40,963 bases of DNA from an uncultured Prevotella sp. Its GTDB lineage: Bacteria; Bacteroidota; Bacteroidia; Bacteroidales; Bacteroidaceae. The notes under the pieces are model-generated. The model did no database searches. It saw only the letters and a program-made list of their open reading frames with translations, and was not told the DNA's origin. A program made the position numbers and the translations under genes. Location: the NCBI GenBank assembly GCA_934230115.1, contig CAKQEI010000011.1, positions 1 through 40,963 of the forward strand. Reading direction: 5' to 3'. Positions 16,785 through 25,204 of this stretch are shown piece after piece; the stretch's first letter is position 1, and each line of letters begins with the position of its first letter.

Positions 16785-17867
16785 TTAAAAACGTAATTTT
16801 GTACAATTGTTTAGTATAATATTGTCCAATATAGTCATTGCAGCCATTGCTTCTACCACAGGAACCGCACGAGGCAACACGCAGGGGTCGTGTCTGCCAT
16901 GTACGCAGAGAGATGTTTTGTTGCCGTTTTTGTCAACAGTAGGTTGTTCTTGAAGTATTGTGGCAACGGGTTTGAAGGCGACGCGGAAGTATATGTCTTC
17001 GCCATTGCTGATGCCTCCTTGTATGCCTCCGCTATGATTGGTGAGTGTGCTTACCTTGTTGTTGTTCGATGTGAATATGTCGTTTTGTTGACTTCCGCGT
17101 GATGTAACGCATCCGAACCCTTCGCCATATTCAAATCCTTTGGCTGCATTAATGCCAAGCATTGCCGCTCCGAGCATGGCTTGCAGTTTTCCGAATTCGG
17201 GCTCGCCAATTCCCACCGGACATCCTTTCACCACACATGTGATGATGCCACCTATAGTATCGCCCTCCGCCTTAACTTCTGTGATGAGCTGTTCCATCTC
17301 TTGTGCCTTGTCTGGGTCGGGACAACGCACAGGGTTTCGCTCGATTTCGTTGAAGTCGAGTGTCGAGTAGTTGTGGCTTACGGCTATGTCTCCCACTTGT
17401 GAGGTATAAGCAGTTATGTTTATGCCCATTTGTCTCAGAGCGAGTTTGGCGAGTGCTCCACCCACGCAGCGGCTTATGGTGATGCGTGCCGACGAGCGGC
17501 CTCCACCACGATGGTCGCGTATGCCATATTTATTATAATATGTGTAATCGGCATGCGATGGTCTGAACACATCGCGCATGTTTTCGTAGTCGTTGGAGTG
17601 CTGGTTGGTGTTGCGCACAATAAATCCTATTGGGCATCCCGTTGATTTGCCTTCAAACACTCCGCTGAGCAATTCCACCTGGTCGGCTTCATTGCGTGAT
17701 GTTGTTATTTTGCTTTGTCCTGGTCGGCGTCGGTTAAGTTCGCTTTGTATGAACTCCATGTCGATGTCGATGCCTGCAGGCATACCGTCAACCACTCCGC
17801 CAATAGCAGGCCCATGACTTTCGCCGAATGTTGTAAGTGTAAAAATATTTCCGAATGTGTTGCGCAT
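16785..17867 (-). CDS. aroC: Chorismate synthase
   Basis: AroC converts 5-enolpyruvylshikimate-3-phosphate to chorismate, the last step of the shikimate pathway, using reduced FMN. The 360-residue protein starts at [24 protein letters not shown], which contains the first signature ([14 protein letters not shown]). [16 protein letters not shown] follows near residue 100, and FKPVATI with the [18 protein letters not shown] stretch lies near the end; these are hallmarks of the family. I start at the ATG at 17867. The frame extends to 17978, but the additional 37 residues do not belong to the family and run into an intergenic repeat. No other shikimate genes are nearby. Confidence 0.96.
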   Translation of the reverse strand: MRNTFGNIFTLTTFGESHGPAIGGVVDGMPAGIDIDMEFIQSELNRRRPGQSKITTSRNEADQVELLSGVFEGKSTGCPIGFIVRNTNQHSNDYENMRDVFRPSHADYTYYNKYGIRDHRGGGRSSARITISRCVGGALAKLALRQMGINITAYTSQVGDIAVSHNYSTLDFNEIERNPVRCPDPDKAQEMEQLITEVKAEGDTIGGIITCVVKGCPVGIGEPEFGKLQAMLGAAMLGINAAKGFEYGEGFGCVTSRGSQQNDIFTSNNNKVSTLTNHSGGIQGGISNGEDIYFRVAFKPVATILQEQPTVDKNGNKTSLCVHGRHDPCVLPRAVPVVEAMAAMTILDNIILNNCTKLRF

Positions 17868-17931
17868 AATATCAGACGTTTTGAAATGAAAAAAAAGGAC
17901 TAAGAGAACCAGCAAATATTTATTTAACTGA

Positions 17932-17988
17932 AAATTGAGAATTGATAATAGGCATTTTTTATAGTTGCCATTTGTCAATTCTCAATTT
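17932..17988. repeat. Inverted repeat of the AATTGAGAATTGA type
   Basis: AAATTGAGAATTGA (17932-17945) and its complement (17975-17988) enclose a smaller GGCA/TGCC hairpin. It lies between the aroC start and the slyD stop (aroC upstream region), and is likely part of an interspersed AT-rich repeat family. Confidence 0.6.
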
Positions 17989-18077
17989 ACTTGTTAGAGT
18001 GCTAAGTATGATACTTCAATTCCTGGTCTGTCAATCCCTTTTATTATGGTTTGAAAAAAATAATGTTGTAAGGCATT

Positions 18078-18695
18078 TTAGTGGCAGTGTCCGCAGCAAC
18101 CGCCATCTTTGTGGCCCTCGCCCTCATGGTGTCCGCATCCGCCCTCGTGGTGTCCGCATCCGCCTTCGCATCCGCCGCAGTCGCCACTGCATCCGCCACC
18201 GTTAAGATGGTTGAGCATAGTCTGCAATTCCTCTTTTGTAGCCTCGCGGTTTTCGATGATGTAGCCCTTGAAGTTGAGCTTGTTGCCAGCGAGCGGATGG
18301 TTGAGGTCAACCTTCACCTTGTCGCTTCCTATTTCAAGAACAGTAGCGATGAAGAAGTTGCCGTCCTCATTCTTCAATGGAATCTGTGCGCCTTTGAAGA
18401 TGTTCTTGCTGTCGAAGTGTCCGTCAACAACAAACATTTCCTTGTTGAGGTCGATAACGCGCTTCGGCTCATATTCGCCGAAAGCCTTGTCCTTGTCGAG
18501 TTCAAAGTCGAATTTTGCGCCACGCTCAAGGTTCTCGAGCTGCTCCTCAAGAGCGTCGAGAGCGGCACCGAAGCCTGTGATAAACACGAACGGCTGATCC
18601 TGAGAGGTTTCTTCTACGAGTTTGCGCTCTCCGTTGTCGTTGATGGTGAAGAGCTGATAGTGAGCTGCGATGAGCTTGTTTGTCTTATTTTCCAT
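18078..18695 (-). CDS. slyD: SlyD-like FKBP-type peptidyl-prolyl isomerase with metal-binding tail
   Basis: This cytoplasmic prolyl isomerase and chaperone has 205 residues. The FKBP domain is split by the insert-in-flap chaperone domain, as in SlyD: TGFGAALDALEEQLENLERGAKFDF (about 41-65) leads into the inserted flap (about 70-120), then DLNHPLAGNKLNFKGYI (about 129-145). The last 40 residues are a Cys/His/Gly tail (GGCGHHEGGCGHHEGEGHKDG and similar). This fits the nickel or zinc binding known for SlyD. A minus-strand TACCTTTG box (complement 18740-18747) lies 45 bases upstream, although no -33 was found. It is divergent from the subtilase gene. Confidence 0.92.
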   Translation of the reverse strand: MENKTNKLIAAHYQLFTINDNGERKLVEETSQDQPFVFITGFGAALDALEEQLENLERGAKFDFELDKDKAFGEYEPKRVIDLNKEMFVVDGHFDSKNIFKGAQIPLKNEDGNFFIATVLEIGSDKVKVDLNHPLAGNKLNFKGYIIENREATKEELQTMLNHLNGGGCSGDCGGCEGGCGHHEGGCGHHEGEGHKDGGCCGHCH

Positions 18696-18815
18696 TTCTA
18701 TTTTTGTTTGTTACTTTTCTAATTTTCAATGAATTATTGCAAAGGTACAATTTTTTTTTTGATAACTGCCTTATGTTTGTTTTTTTGTGCTAACTTAGCA
18801 GTCGAAAAACTATAT

Positions 18816-21089
18816 ATGCGTATGTTGAACAGACTGTCTTTACTTGCGGTTGCCTTGTTTTTTGGGGGCATTAGCTTTATGAAATTGTCGGCACAAACTA
18901 TGACCGACAGTAAGATAACATGCAAACTCTCCACGTCGCTTAGGCGGCTTGCTGAGGGGCATGAAGTTGGAATTGTGTCTTCTGCAAAAAAGAATTCAAA
19001 AGCCAATCCTCAAAGAGTATGTGCCTTGGTGCGCACTAAAGATGCTGAAGGTCAGCCGCTTAATGCCAACGGCTGTAGGATGATAGCCCAGATAGGCGAT
19101 ATCTTCATTGCCGAAATTCCCGTCACTCGTCTTGCTTCTCTTGCCCAAGACTCGCGTGTGTGCCGTATAGAGGCTGAGCGTGGCAATGCCTTGCAGCTCG
19201 ACTCAATGTCGTTCTACACCAATTCCACGGGCATTCACGAAGCCATGCAATTGCCGCAAGCCTACACGGGCAATGGAGTGGTGGTAGGATTGATGGATGT
19301 GGGTTTCGACCTCACTCATCCCACATTCCGCAGCAACGACGGTTCCTCGTTGCGCATAAAGCGGTTTTGGGACCAGCTCTCTGCCGACACCCTTGGCAGT
19401 CGTATGTATGTTGGAGCGGAATATGTTGACGAACAGTCGCTCCTCGATTATGCCCATTCGCGTGATGGTTTGGCAATGTTTCATGGCACCCACACCCTTG
19501 GCATTGCCGCAGGCAACGGAGCCGGTACTCCTTACGTGGGACTGGCTCCCGAGAGCGAGATATGTCTTGTGAGCAATGCCGTGAGTGGCGACGAGGACTT
19601 TGTTGCCGACGAGGATTTGTACAAGTACACCACCGCCACCGATGTGCTTGGCTTTAAGTATCTCTTCGACTATGCCGAATCGGTGGGCAAGCCGTGTGTC
19701 GTGTCGTTCAGCGAGGGTGCTCCGCAGGATTTTCATGGCGACAACATGCTCTACTACGAGGCGTTGTCGCGTTTGGTTGGTCCGGGTCGCATTCTTGTGG
19801 CATCGGCAGGCAACCGCGGTCTTAATTCCGACTACATGTACAAGCCTGTTGGCAAGAAATGGGCAGGCACATTTGTTACGCCCCCCGACGATTGTGTGGC
19901 CTTAACCGTAAAGGCTTCGCAAGGTATAACCATGCATACCCGCTTCCATCGTGTGGGGAAGGATGGCTTTGATAGTGGTTCCACTCATGCTGTAAGTGAT
20001 GATTTTGGGGTCTACTTTGTTGTGCCCGTTGCTGATGTTTGTGCTTCTCCCGACTCGTTGCTCTCGGATACGGTTGTGATAAAAGGTGTAGAGTATGTGC
20101 AGAGCATGCAGGCCTATCGCTCATGCTTCAATCCGTCTGACGTGATGGTTGATGTTGTCTTGGCACGTTCGGATGGCAACGGGCTTTGTCAGTCGGGATG
20201 CCTTACGTCGTTCAGCGTTTCGGGCGAGGATGGCGAGGCTGAAGTCTATAGGGTGCATGGTGGCTTTGGCAAGAACAATGAAGACATTACGCTCGACGAC
20301 GCCGTTTCTACGCATGGCATTCTTTCGCCAGGCAGTGCCCCGAGTGTGATATGTGTTGGAGCCACAGCCTACCGTCCTGAGTATACTAATGTTTATGGCT
20401 ATGTCCACAAGCTTTCTTGGGGCGTGTCGGGCGAGCGTGGCAGTTTTTCTTCTGTCGGACCAACTTTCGACGGACGCTCCAAGCCTGATGTCATGGCTCC
20501 GGGAGCCAATGTCATCTCGGCAATGAGCAGTTATTATATGCAGGATAATACAGCCACAACGCTTGTGTCAAAACATGAATTCGAGGGGCGCACTTATGGA
20601 TGGGCTGTCGAGGGTGGCACGTCGATGTCTACTCCAGCTGTGGCAGGCATCGTGGCCTTATGGCTGCAAGCCAATCCGCAGCTCTCGCCTGATGATGTGC
20701 TCGGTGTAATGAGTCGCACCTGCCGTCCTTGTGGCAATTATGGAGCCGACACGCCTAACTATTGTGGCATGGGAGCCATCGATGCTTATGCGGGATTGCT
20801 CGACGTGCTTGGCTTGACGGGTGTGGAGGGTCTTTCGTGCAAGAATCCAGATGGAGCTGACATTACTATATATAATAATGTGTTGCATATATCCTTTGGC
20901 TCGCCTCTCATGAATGATGCGGCCTACGTGGTGTTCGACCTTAGCGGGCGCAAGTGTGCTTCTGGCATCCTGCCGCAGGGCAAGGCCGAGTGGGATGTTG
21001 TGCTTGATATGCCCCGGGGTGTTTATGCTGTGCAGCTTAACGTGGATGGCAAAAGCCGCAGCGGTTCGGCTCTTGTAAGGGTGGAGTGA
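18816..21089 (+). CDS. Secreted subtilisin-like serine protease (S8) with sorting-type C-terminal domain
   Basis: The 757-residue protein has a signal peptide (1-27, ending KLSAQ), a propeptide-like region, and an S8 catalytic domain. The triad is D161 in VVVGLMDVGFD, H223 in HGTHTLGIAAG and S603 in GTSMSTPAVAGI. About 200 residues are inserted between His and Ser (roughly 320-480) compared with minimal subtilases. The last 55 residues (VVFDLSGRK to GVYAVQLNVDGKSRSG) resemble a type A C-terminal domain of type IX secretion cargo. The protein may therefore be surface-exposed (inference). The frame is open from 18729, but the ATG at 18816 gives a clean signal peptide. It is divergent from slyD. 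Confidence 0.88.
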   Translation: MRMLNRLSLLAVALFFGGISFMKLSAQTMTDSKITCKLSTSLRRLAEGHEVGIVSSAKKNSKANPQRVCALVRTKDAEGQPLNANGCRMIAQIGDIFIAEIPVTRLASLAQDSRVCRIEAERGNALQLDSMSFYTNSTGIHEAMQLPQAYTGNGVVVGLMDVGFDLTHPTFRSNDGSSLRIKRFWDQLSADTLGSRMYVGAEYVDEQSLLDYAHSRDGLAMFHGTHTLGIAAGNGAGTPYVGLAPESEICLVSNAVSGDEDFVADEDLYKYTTATDVLGFKYLFDYAESVGKPCVVSFSEGAPQDFHGDNMLYYEALSRLVGPGRILVASAGNRGLNSDYMYKPVGKKWAGTFVTPPDDCVALTVKASQGITMHTRFHRVGKDGFDSGSTHAVSDDFGVYFVVPVADVCASPDSLLSDTVVIKGVEYVQSMQAYRSCFNPSDVMVDVVLARSDGNGLCQSGCLTSFSVSGEDGEAEVYRVHGGFGKNNEDITLDDAVSTHGILSPGSAPSVICVGATAYRPEYTNVYGYVHKLSWGVSGERGSFSSVGPTFDGRSKPDVMAPGANVISAMSSYYMQDNTATTLVSKHEFEGRTYGWAVEGGTSMSTPAVAGIVALWLQANPQLSPDDVLGVMSRTCRPCGNYGADTPNYCGMGAIDAYAGLLDVLGLTGVEGLSCKNPDGADITIYNNVLHISFGSPLMNDAAYVVFDLSGRKCASGILPQGKAEWDVVLDMPRGVYAVQLNVDGKSRSGSALVRVE

Positions 21090-21107
21090 TTTTTTTGTAC
21101 ATATTAT

Positions 21108-21137
21108 TTTGTAGTTATTAAAAAATGTATACTTTTG
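21108..21137 (+). promoter_or_regulatory. Promoter of the M48 peptidase gene
   Basis: TTTG (21108-21111), 18 bases, TACTTTTG (21130-21137), 34 bases before the ATG. The spacer is one base short of the usual 19-20. Confidence 0.6.
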
Positions 21138-21171
21138 CAGTCGATAATAACATATACTAATAAAAATTGTT

Positions 21172-22068
21172 ATGAAGAAAATTAAGTTTATATTGGCTGC
21201 CGTCGTTGCGGCCATCGTTTTTGCGTGTGGCACAACGCGCACCGTACCTATCACCGGACGTAAGCAAGACATTCTTGTAAGCGACGAACAGGTGCTCGCG
21301 CTCAGCAATCAGGAGTACACCAACTACATGAAGTCGGCAAAGCTCTCCACCAATTCTGCCAACACCGCAATGGTGAAGCGAGTGGGTCAGCGTCTTGCGA
21401 CGGCTGTCGAGAAATATCTCAACGAGCACGGAATGGCTGCTGAGGCAAAGCAGTTCAGCTGGGAGTTCAATCTCGTGCAGGACAAGAATGTTAACGCCTT
21501 CTGTATGCCTGGCGGCAAGATTGTGGTGTATGAGGGATTGCTGCCCGTCACCAAGGATGAGGCTTCGCTTGCCATTGTTCTTGGCCACGAGATAGCCCAT
21601 GCTGTGGCAAAGCACTCAGCCGAGCAGATGAGCAAGCAGATTAAGAACCAGTATGGCACTCAGATTCTTGGCGAGGTGCTTAATGCTGTTGGTGTAGGAG
21701 CCAACACCACACAGCTTGCACAGGTCATCGCCCAAAAGGGATTGCAGTTCCGCAGCCTCAAGTACTCGCGCGACAACGAGAGCGAGGCCGACCACATGGG
21801 ACTTATCTTTGCAGCCATGGCTGGCTACGACCCTAACGTGGCCGTCACGTTCTGGCAGCGCATGTCGCAGGCTACAGGCAGCACAGGCTACGAGAGCGAC
21901 ATGTTCAGCGACCATCCGTCCGACGCCAAACGTATTGCTGCCATCAAGCAGGAATTGCCCGAGGCTCTTACCTATTATAAGCCCGTCACAACGTCGACTA
22001 CAAAAAAGTCTAACACTAACAAGAAGAAGACAACAACCAAGAGGACCACTACTACAAGAAGAAAGTAA
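21172..22068 (+). CDS. M48-family zinc metallopeptidase lipoprotein
   Basis: This 298-residue lipoprotein has a signal peptide ending in the lipobox IVFAC (Cys about residue 20). The zinc site is HEIAH at 139-143, with the third ligand in NESEADHMG (about 203-211), as in Oma1/BepA/LoiP-type peptidases. These act in envelope protein quality control in the periplasm. The C-terminus is an unusual Lys/Thr-rich tail of about 28 residues (TTSTTKKSNTNKKK onward), probably disordered. It has its own promoter at 21108-21137 and is followed within 20 bases by the palindromic cloverleaf locus. Confidence 0.9.
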   Translation: MKKIKFILAAVVAAIVFACGTTRTVPITGRKQDILVSDEQVLALSNQEYTNYMKSAKLSTNSANTAMVKRVGQRLATAVEKYLNEHGMAAEAKQFSWEFNLVQDKNVNAFCMPGGKIVVYEGLLPVTKDEASLAIVLGHEIAHAVAKHSAEQMSKQIKNQYGTQILGEVLNAVGVGANTTQLAQVIAQKGLQFRSLKYSRDNESEADHMGLIFAAMAGYDPNVAVTFWQRMSQATGSTGYESDMFSDHPSDAKRIAAIKQELPEALTYYKPVTTSTTKKSNTNKKKTTTKRTTTTRRK

Positions 22069-22143
22069 ATATGGTTCTTCCGACATTTGGAGTGATGTAA
22101 ACAGAGAATTCTGTCCAACGCTTATACAAAAACATTTAAAACA

Positions 22144-22270
22144 CCGTATATATTTTCCGAGCCTACGGCTTGCTTTAAATTCAGCCAAAGCCTTAAAGAG
22201 AGCAAGCTCTCTACGGCTTTGGCTGAATTTAAAGCATTGGCACGATGTGCCACTCGGAAAAAATATACGG
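22144..22270 (+). repeat. Cloverleaf element, unit 1
   Basis: Outer stem 22144-22161 with 22253-22270 (17 of 18 pairs). Arm 1: AGCC-TAC-GGCT (22160-22170). Inner stem: 22 perfect pairs, 22171-22192 with 22215-22236, crowned by AGAGAGCAAGCTCTCT (22197-22212). Arm 3: TGGCAC-GAT-GTGCCA (22238-22252). It can fold as a four-way junction in RNA or single-stranded DNA, or as a cruciform. Confidence 0.75.
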
Positions 22271-22365
22271 CGATAAACAGAAAAAAACATTAGTACAATG
22301 TTGACCCAATGTTTTATATATATATTGTTTGAGGATATGGTCATAATTTTTTTTTCTGTTTATTA

Positions 22366-22489
22366 CCCGATTGTTGGCTTAGTGCTGCTGCACCAATCTA
22401 TTTGTTTAAGGTTGGATGTTGAGAGCTTGCTCTCGTAAAGCCAACCTTAAACAAATAGATTGAACCTGTAGGGTTTGCCAACAATCGGG
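22366..22489 (-). repeat. Cloverleaf element, unit 2 (inverted)
   Basis: Outer stem 22366-22378 with 22477-22489 (13 perfect pairs). Arm: GTGC-TGCT-GCAC (22382-22393). Inner stem: 22 perfect pairs, 22394-22415 with 22441-22462, crowned by GAGAGCTTGCTCTC (22421-22434), the complement of the crown in unit 1. Arm AACC-TGTAG-GGTT lies at 22463-22475. The order of arms is that of unit 1 read on the other strand, but the stem sequences are unrelated. Confidence 0.75.
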
Positions 22490-22717
22490 TGTTTTAATTG
22501 TTTTTGTTAAATCCCCTTCTAATATTCTGTCACTCTATATTCCGGATAAACCTTCTTTTTTTTGCATCGCTCCAAATATCAGAATAACCGTAAATAAAAG
22601 CAGTAATTCCTAATTATATGTATTCTTTTTCCCGCTTTAACCTTTATTTTCTTCTATTCCCTTTCTCGTTTCATCCTTTTTATGTAACTTTACACAAGTA
22701 AACGAAAAAGAAACGAA

Positions 22718-23008
22718 ATGTATCAGAAATTCATAATCAATCAAGACGGAGTGCTGAAATTTGGCAATGTTTATCTTCATCGCTATCTGCTTGACAAAGG
22801 CGAACGCTGCCCTTATGGTGGCGGTTTGTGGAAGATAGACAACAGCCGCGGGGCAATATTGCTCTACGGTCGCTCGTTCGATTTCGGACGTCCTGATTTC
22901 GATTTCGTGAAGCGTGTTGACTGGAGTTTTCTTGGCGGCAAGGAGCATCCGCTGCTTTGGGCTCCTCATTGGCCCGACGAGAGCCAGGTGGAACCCGTGA
23001 TAATATAG
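22718..23008 (+). CDS. Conserved-looking small protein of unknown function
   Basis: A 96-residue protein (begins MYQKFIINQDGVLKFGNVYLH), rich in Gly and aromatic residues. It has no signal or membrane segment and a beta-rich pattern (GNVYLHRYLLDKGERCPYGGG, SRGAILLYGRSFDFGRPDFD). I do not recognise a family. It is the first gene of a co-directional series up to 27159 and directly follows the cloverleaf locus. Codon use resembles its neighbours. Confidence 0.7.
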   Translation: MYQKFIINQDGVLKFGNVYLHRYLLDKGERCPYGGGLWKIDNSRGAILLYGRSFDFGRPDFDFVKRVDWSFLGGKEHPLLWAPHWPDESQVEPVII

Positions 23009-23034
23009 CAGGAGGAGAATGGCGAGGACCATTG

Positions 23035-23124
23035 AAGATGAAAATGAAGGTCTTATAAACAAACTCACGACAACAAATAATAAACAAACTCTCGACAATA
23101 ATTAATAAACAAACCACGACAACA
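23035..23124. repeat. Three imperfect direct repeats before the 23125 gene
   Basis: The string AATAAACAAACTCNCGACAA recurs in three degenerate copies (about 23051-23072, 23078-23099 and 23101-23121). The last runs up to the ATG. It forms the leader of the next gene. Confidence 0.5.
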
Positions 23125-23682
23125 ATGAACGACAAAAATAAAGCAAACACCCCACTGAACTTCGAGAAAATCTTCCATGATGATCTCTATCAGTATCTGC
23201 TCTCTCGCAACATGGTAGACGAGCGCCAGCCCGAGGCTCCCGACCTTGAGGACTTGTGGCAGAGCATAGGCGAGAGCTACATGACCGACGGCGTGCGCGA
23301 GTACAACACGGGCTATCCCTCGGTGTCGCTCGGATGGATGATGTTCATAGGCATGGCTGTGGCAAAGTATTGGGATGTGGAGTGGGAGATATATTCCAAG
23401 GTGCCCGACCTCTACGTCTACTTGCGCGACCGTGTCGACTTCGACCACATGGATGATTATATCCTCGACAAGGTGCTCTGCCTTAGTGCCGACGACCGCG
23501 CCAAGGTGAACGATGCCGTGGCAGAGTCGGCTTCGCGCACCTACAACCGCATTTGCCACATGCACCTTGAGGAAGGCACCGCCGACGCATTCCGCGCCTT
23601 CGTGGCAGCCCTTCATCAGATGTATCTTATGGGAATAGCTGTAGAGCTGAAAACTCTGGGCTATCACATGACAAAACTTTAA
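23125..23682 (+). CDS. Conserved-looking protein of unknown function
   Basis: A 185-residue, acidic, mostly helical soluble protein (begins MNDKNKANTPLNFEKIFHDDLY). It contains YNTGYPSVSLGWMMFIGMAVAKYWDVEW near the middle (residues about 58-85), a hydrophobic but not clearly membrane-spanning stretch. I know of similar uncharacterised Bacteroidales proteins but no function. It is 30 bases upstream of nfeD, so co-transcription with the NfeD/SPFH pair is likely. Confidence 0.75.
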   Translation: MNDKNKANTPLNFEKIFHDDLYQYLLSRNMVDERQPEAPDLEDLWQSIGESYMTDGVREYNTGYPSVSLGWMMFIGMAVAKYWDVEWEIYSKVPDLYVYLRDRVDFDHMDDYILDKVLCLSADDRAKVNDAVAESASRTYNRICHMHLEEGTADAFRAFVAALHQMYLMGIAVELKTLGYHMTKL

Positions 23683-23712
23683 CTCCCCACACATTATTAT
23701 ATATACTACATT

Positions 23713-24165
23713 ATGGAATATCTGTTGCAACACCTTTGGGCTGTATGGGCAGTCATAGCCATGTTCTGTCTAATACTTGAAATGTCGTCGGGCGATTTCT
23801 TCATCACCTGTTTCGGCATAGGAGCCTTATGCGCCCTTGTGGCTTCTATACTCTGTGTCCCGTTATGGCTACAGGTCATTGTTTTCGCCCTCTTCTCCGT
23901 GCTGTCTATTTATTTCCTCCGCCCAAGGCTTGTGGCTTTGCTCCACAGGAGCGGCGGCAACCGCTTGAGCAATGCCGATGCAATAATCGGTAGAGTGGGC
24001 GAGGTGACTGAGACGGTGAAGGCAGGCGGCTACGGACGCGTGAAGCTCGACGGCGACGACTGGAAGGCTCAGTCGGATGCCCCACAGGATATTCCCGTAG
24101 GCACTAAGGTTGAAATCGTGGGGCGCGAAAGCATAATAGTGAAAGTTGCCGTCCCTCAGCAATAA
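23713..24165 (+). CDS. NfeD-family membrane protein
   Basis: A 150-residue short-form NfeD with three membrane segments (about 7-25, 35-53 and 53-70), followed by a soluble OB-fold domain from about residue 85 (IIGRVGEVTETVKAGGYGRVKLDGDDWKA). NfeD proteins partner with SPFH/stomatin proteins in membrane microdomains, and such an SPFH gene is immediately downstream. Its last codons and stop are partly duplicated after the gene (GTCCCTCAGCAATAA at 24151-24165 and again at 24172-24186). Confidence 0.88.
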   Translation: MEYLLQHLWAVWAVIAMFCLILEMSSGDFFITCFGIGALCALVASILCVPLWLQVIVFALFSVLSIYFLRPRLVALLHRSGGNRLSNADAIIGRVGEVTETVKAGGYGRVKLDGDDWKAQSDAPQDIPVGTKVEIVGRESIIVKVAVPQQ

Positions 24166-24217
24166 ATTTCTGTCCCTCAGCAATAAGTTGCCGTCCCCTC
24201 CCCAATTAATAATTAAT

Positions 24218-24235
24218 AATTAATAACTAATAATT
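24218..24235. repeat. Copy of the AATTAATAACTAATAATT repeat
   Basis: Identical to 6854-6871, and preceded here by further AATTAATAATTAATAAT. It is the AT-rich leader of the SPFH gene and part of an interspersed intergenic repeat family. Confidence 0.6.
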
Positions 24236-24241
24236 GAACAT

Positions 24242-25204
24242 ATGGAATTCATGACAATCTTCCTCATCGCACTCGTAGTGCTCGCCATTGTCTTCGTGAA
24301 GATGGCAGTAGTTATCATCCCTCAGAGTGAGACCAAAATCGTGGAGCGTCTCGGCAAGTACTATGCCACGCTCAGTCCGGGCATCAATATCATCATCCCG
24401 TTCATCGACCGCGCCAAGACCATCGTCACAATGTATCGCGGACGTTACGCCTATTCCACCACCATCGACCTTCGCGAACAGGTGTACGACTTCGACAAGC
24501 AGAATGTGATCACCAAGGACAATATTCAGATGCAGATCAACGCCCTGCTCTACTTCCAGATTGTCGACCCGTTCAAGGCTGTCTACGAGATCAACAACCT
24601 GCCCAACGCCATAGAGAAGCTCACCCAGACCACTCTGCGCAACATCATCGGCGAGATGGAGCTCGACCAGACCCTCACCTCGCGCGACACCATCAACACC
24701 AAGCTTCGCGCCGTGCTCGACGATGCCACCAACAAGTGGGGCATAAAGGTCAACCGTGTTGAGCTTCAGGACATTATCCCGCCATCGAGCGTGCTTCAGG
24801 CCATGGAGAAGCAGATGCAGGCAGAGCGCAACAAGCGTGCCACCATCCTCACATCCGAAGGTCAGAAGCAGGCCGAAATCCTAAAGTCGGAGGGCGAGAA
24901 GACCTCTACCATCAACCGTGCCGAGGCTGCCAAGCAACAGGAGATTCTGCGTGCCGAGGGCGAGGCACAGGCCCGCATACGCAAGGCAGAGGCTGAGGCC
25001 ATAGCCATCGAAAAAATCACCGAGGCTGTGGGCAAGAGCACCAATCCTGCCAACTATCTGCTTGCACAGAAGTACATTCAGATGATGCAGCAGCTTGCCG
25101 AGGGCGACAAGACGAAGACCGTGTTCCTGCCCTTCGAGGCAACGAATATGTTGGGCAGCCTGGGAGGAATCAAGGAACTGTTCAAGGAGAAAGAAGAAAA
25201 ATAA
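24242..25204 (+). CDS. SPFH/stomatin-family protein (QmcA-like)
   Basis: A 320-residue membrane-anchored SPFH protein: one N-terminal membrane segment (about 4-25), the SPFH domain (VVIIPQSETKIVERLGKYYATL onward, about 23-200), then a long Glu/Ala/Lys coiled coil (about 185-265) with repeated KAEAEA-like patterns. Such proteins form large oligomers that organise membrane regions and often influence membrane proteases. The NfeD partner is directly upstream. The 3' end is tandemly repeated beyond the stop (25187-25210 and 25215-25238). Confidence 0.92.
   Translation: MEFMTIFLIALVVLAIVFVKMAVVIIPQSETKIVERLGKYYATLSPGINIIIPFIDRAKTIVTMYRGRYAYSTTIDLREQVYDFDKQNVITKDNIQMQINALLYFQIVDPFKAVYEINNLPNAIEKLTQTTLRNIIGEMELDQTLTSRDTINTKLRAVLDDATNKWGIKVNRVELQDIIPPSSVLQAMEKQMQAERNKRATILTSEGQKQAEILKSEGEKTSTINRAEAAKQQEILRAEGEAQARIRKAEAEAIAIEKITEAVGKSTNPANYLLAQKYIQMMQQLAEGDKTKTVFLPFEATNMLGSLGGIKELFKEKEEK

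Larger units (their letters stand above)
22085..22577. repeat. Composite palindromic locus with two inverted cloverleaf elements
   Basis: The ends are 17-bp imperfect inverted repeats (ATTTGGAGTGATGTAAA at 22085-22101, related complement at 22561-22577, 15 of 17). Inside are two units in opposite orientation (22126-22287 and 22349-22507). Each is entered by a conserved 20-mer (ACAAAAACATTTAAAACACC at 22126-22145; complement, 19 of 20, at 22488-22507). Each is left by a conserved 15-mer (ATAAACAGAAAAAAA at 22273-22287; exact complement at 22349-22363). The units themselves are described separately. No protein gene or known RNA was recognised in the 649 bases between the M48 gene and 22718. Confidence 0.75.

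Noticed and set aside
22085..22577. Interpretation as a pair of ordinary transcription terminators
   Set aside because: Stems are too long and nested, no gene ends nearby in the minus direction, and the conserved flanks are shared in inverted orientation.
23035..23124. Possible small CRISPR-like array
   Set aside because: Three short, imperfect, directly adjacent repeats without unique spacers and no cas genes.
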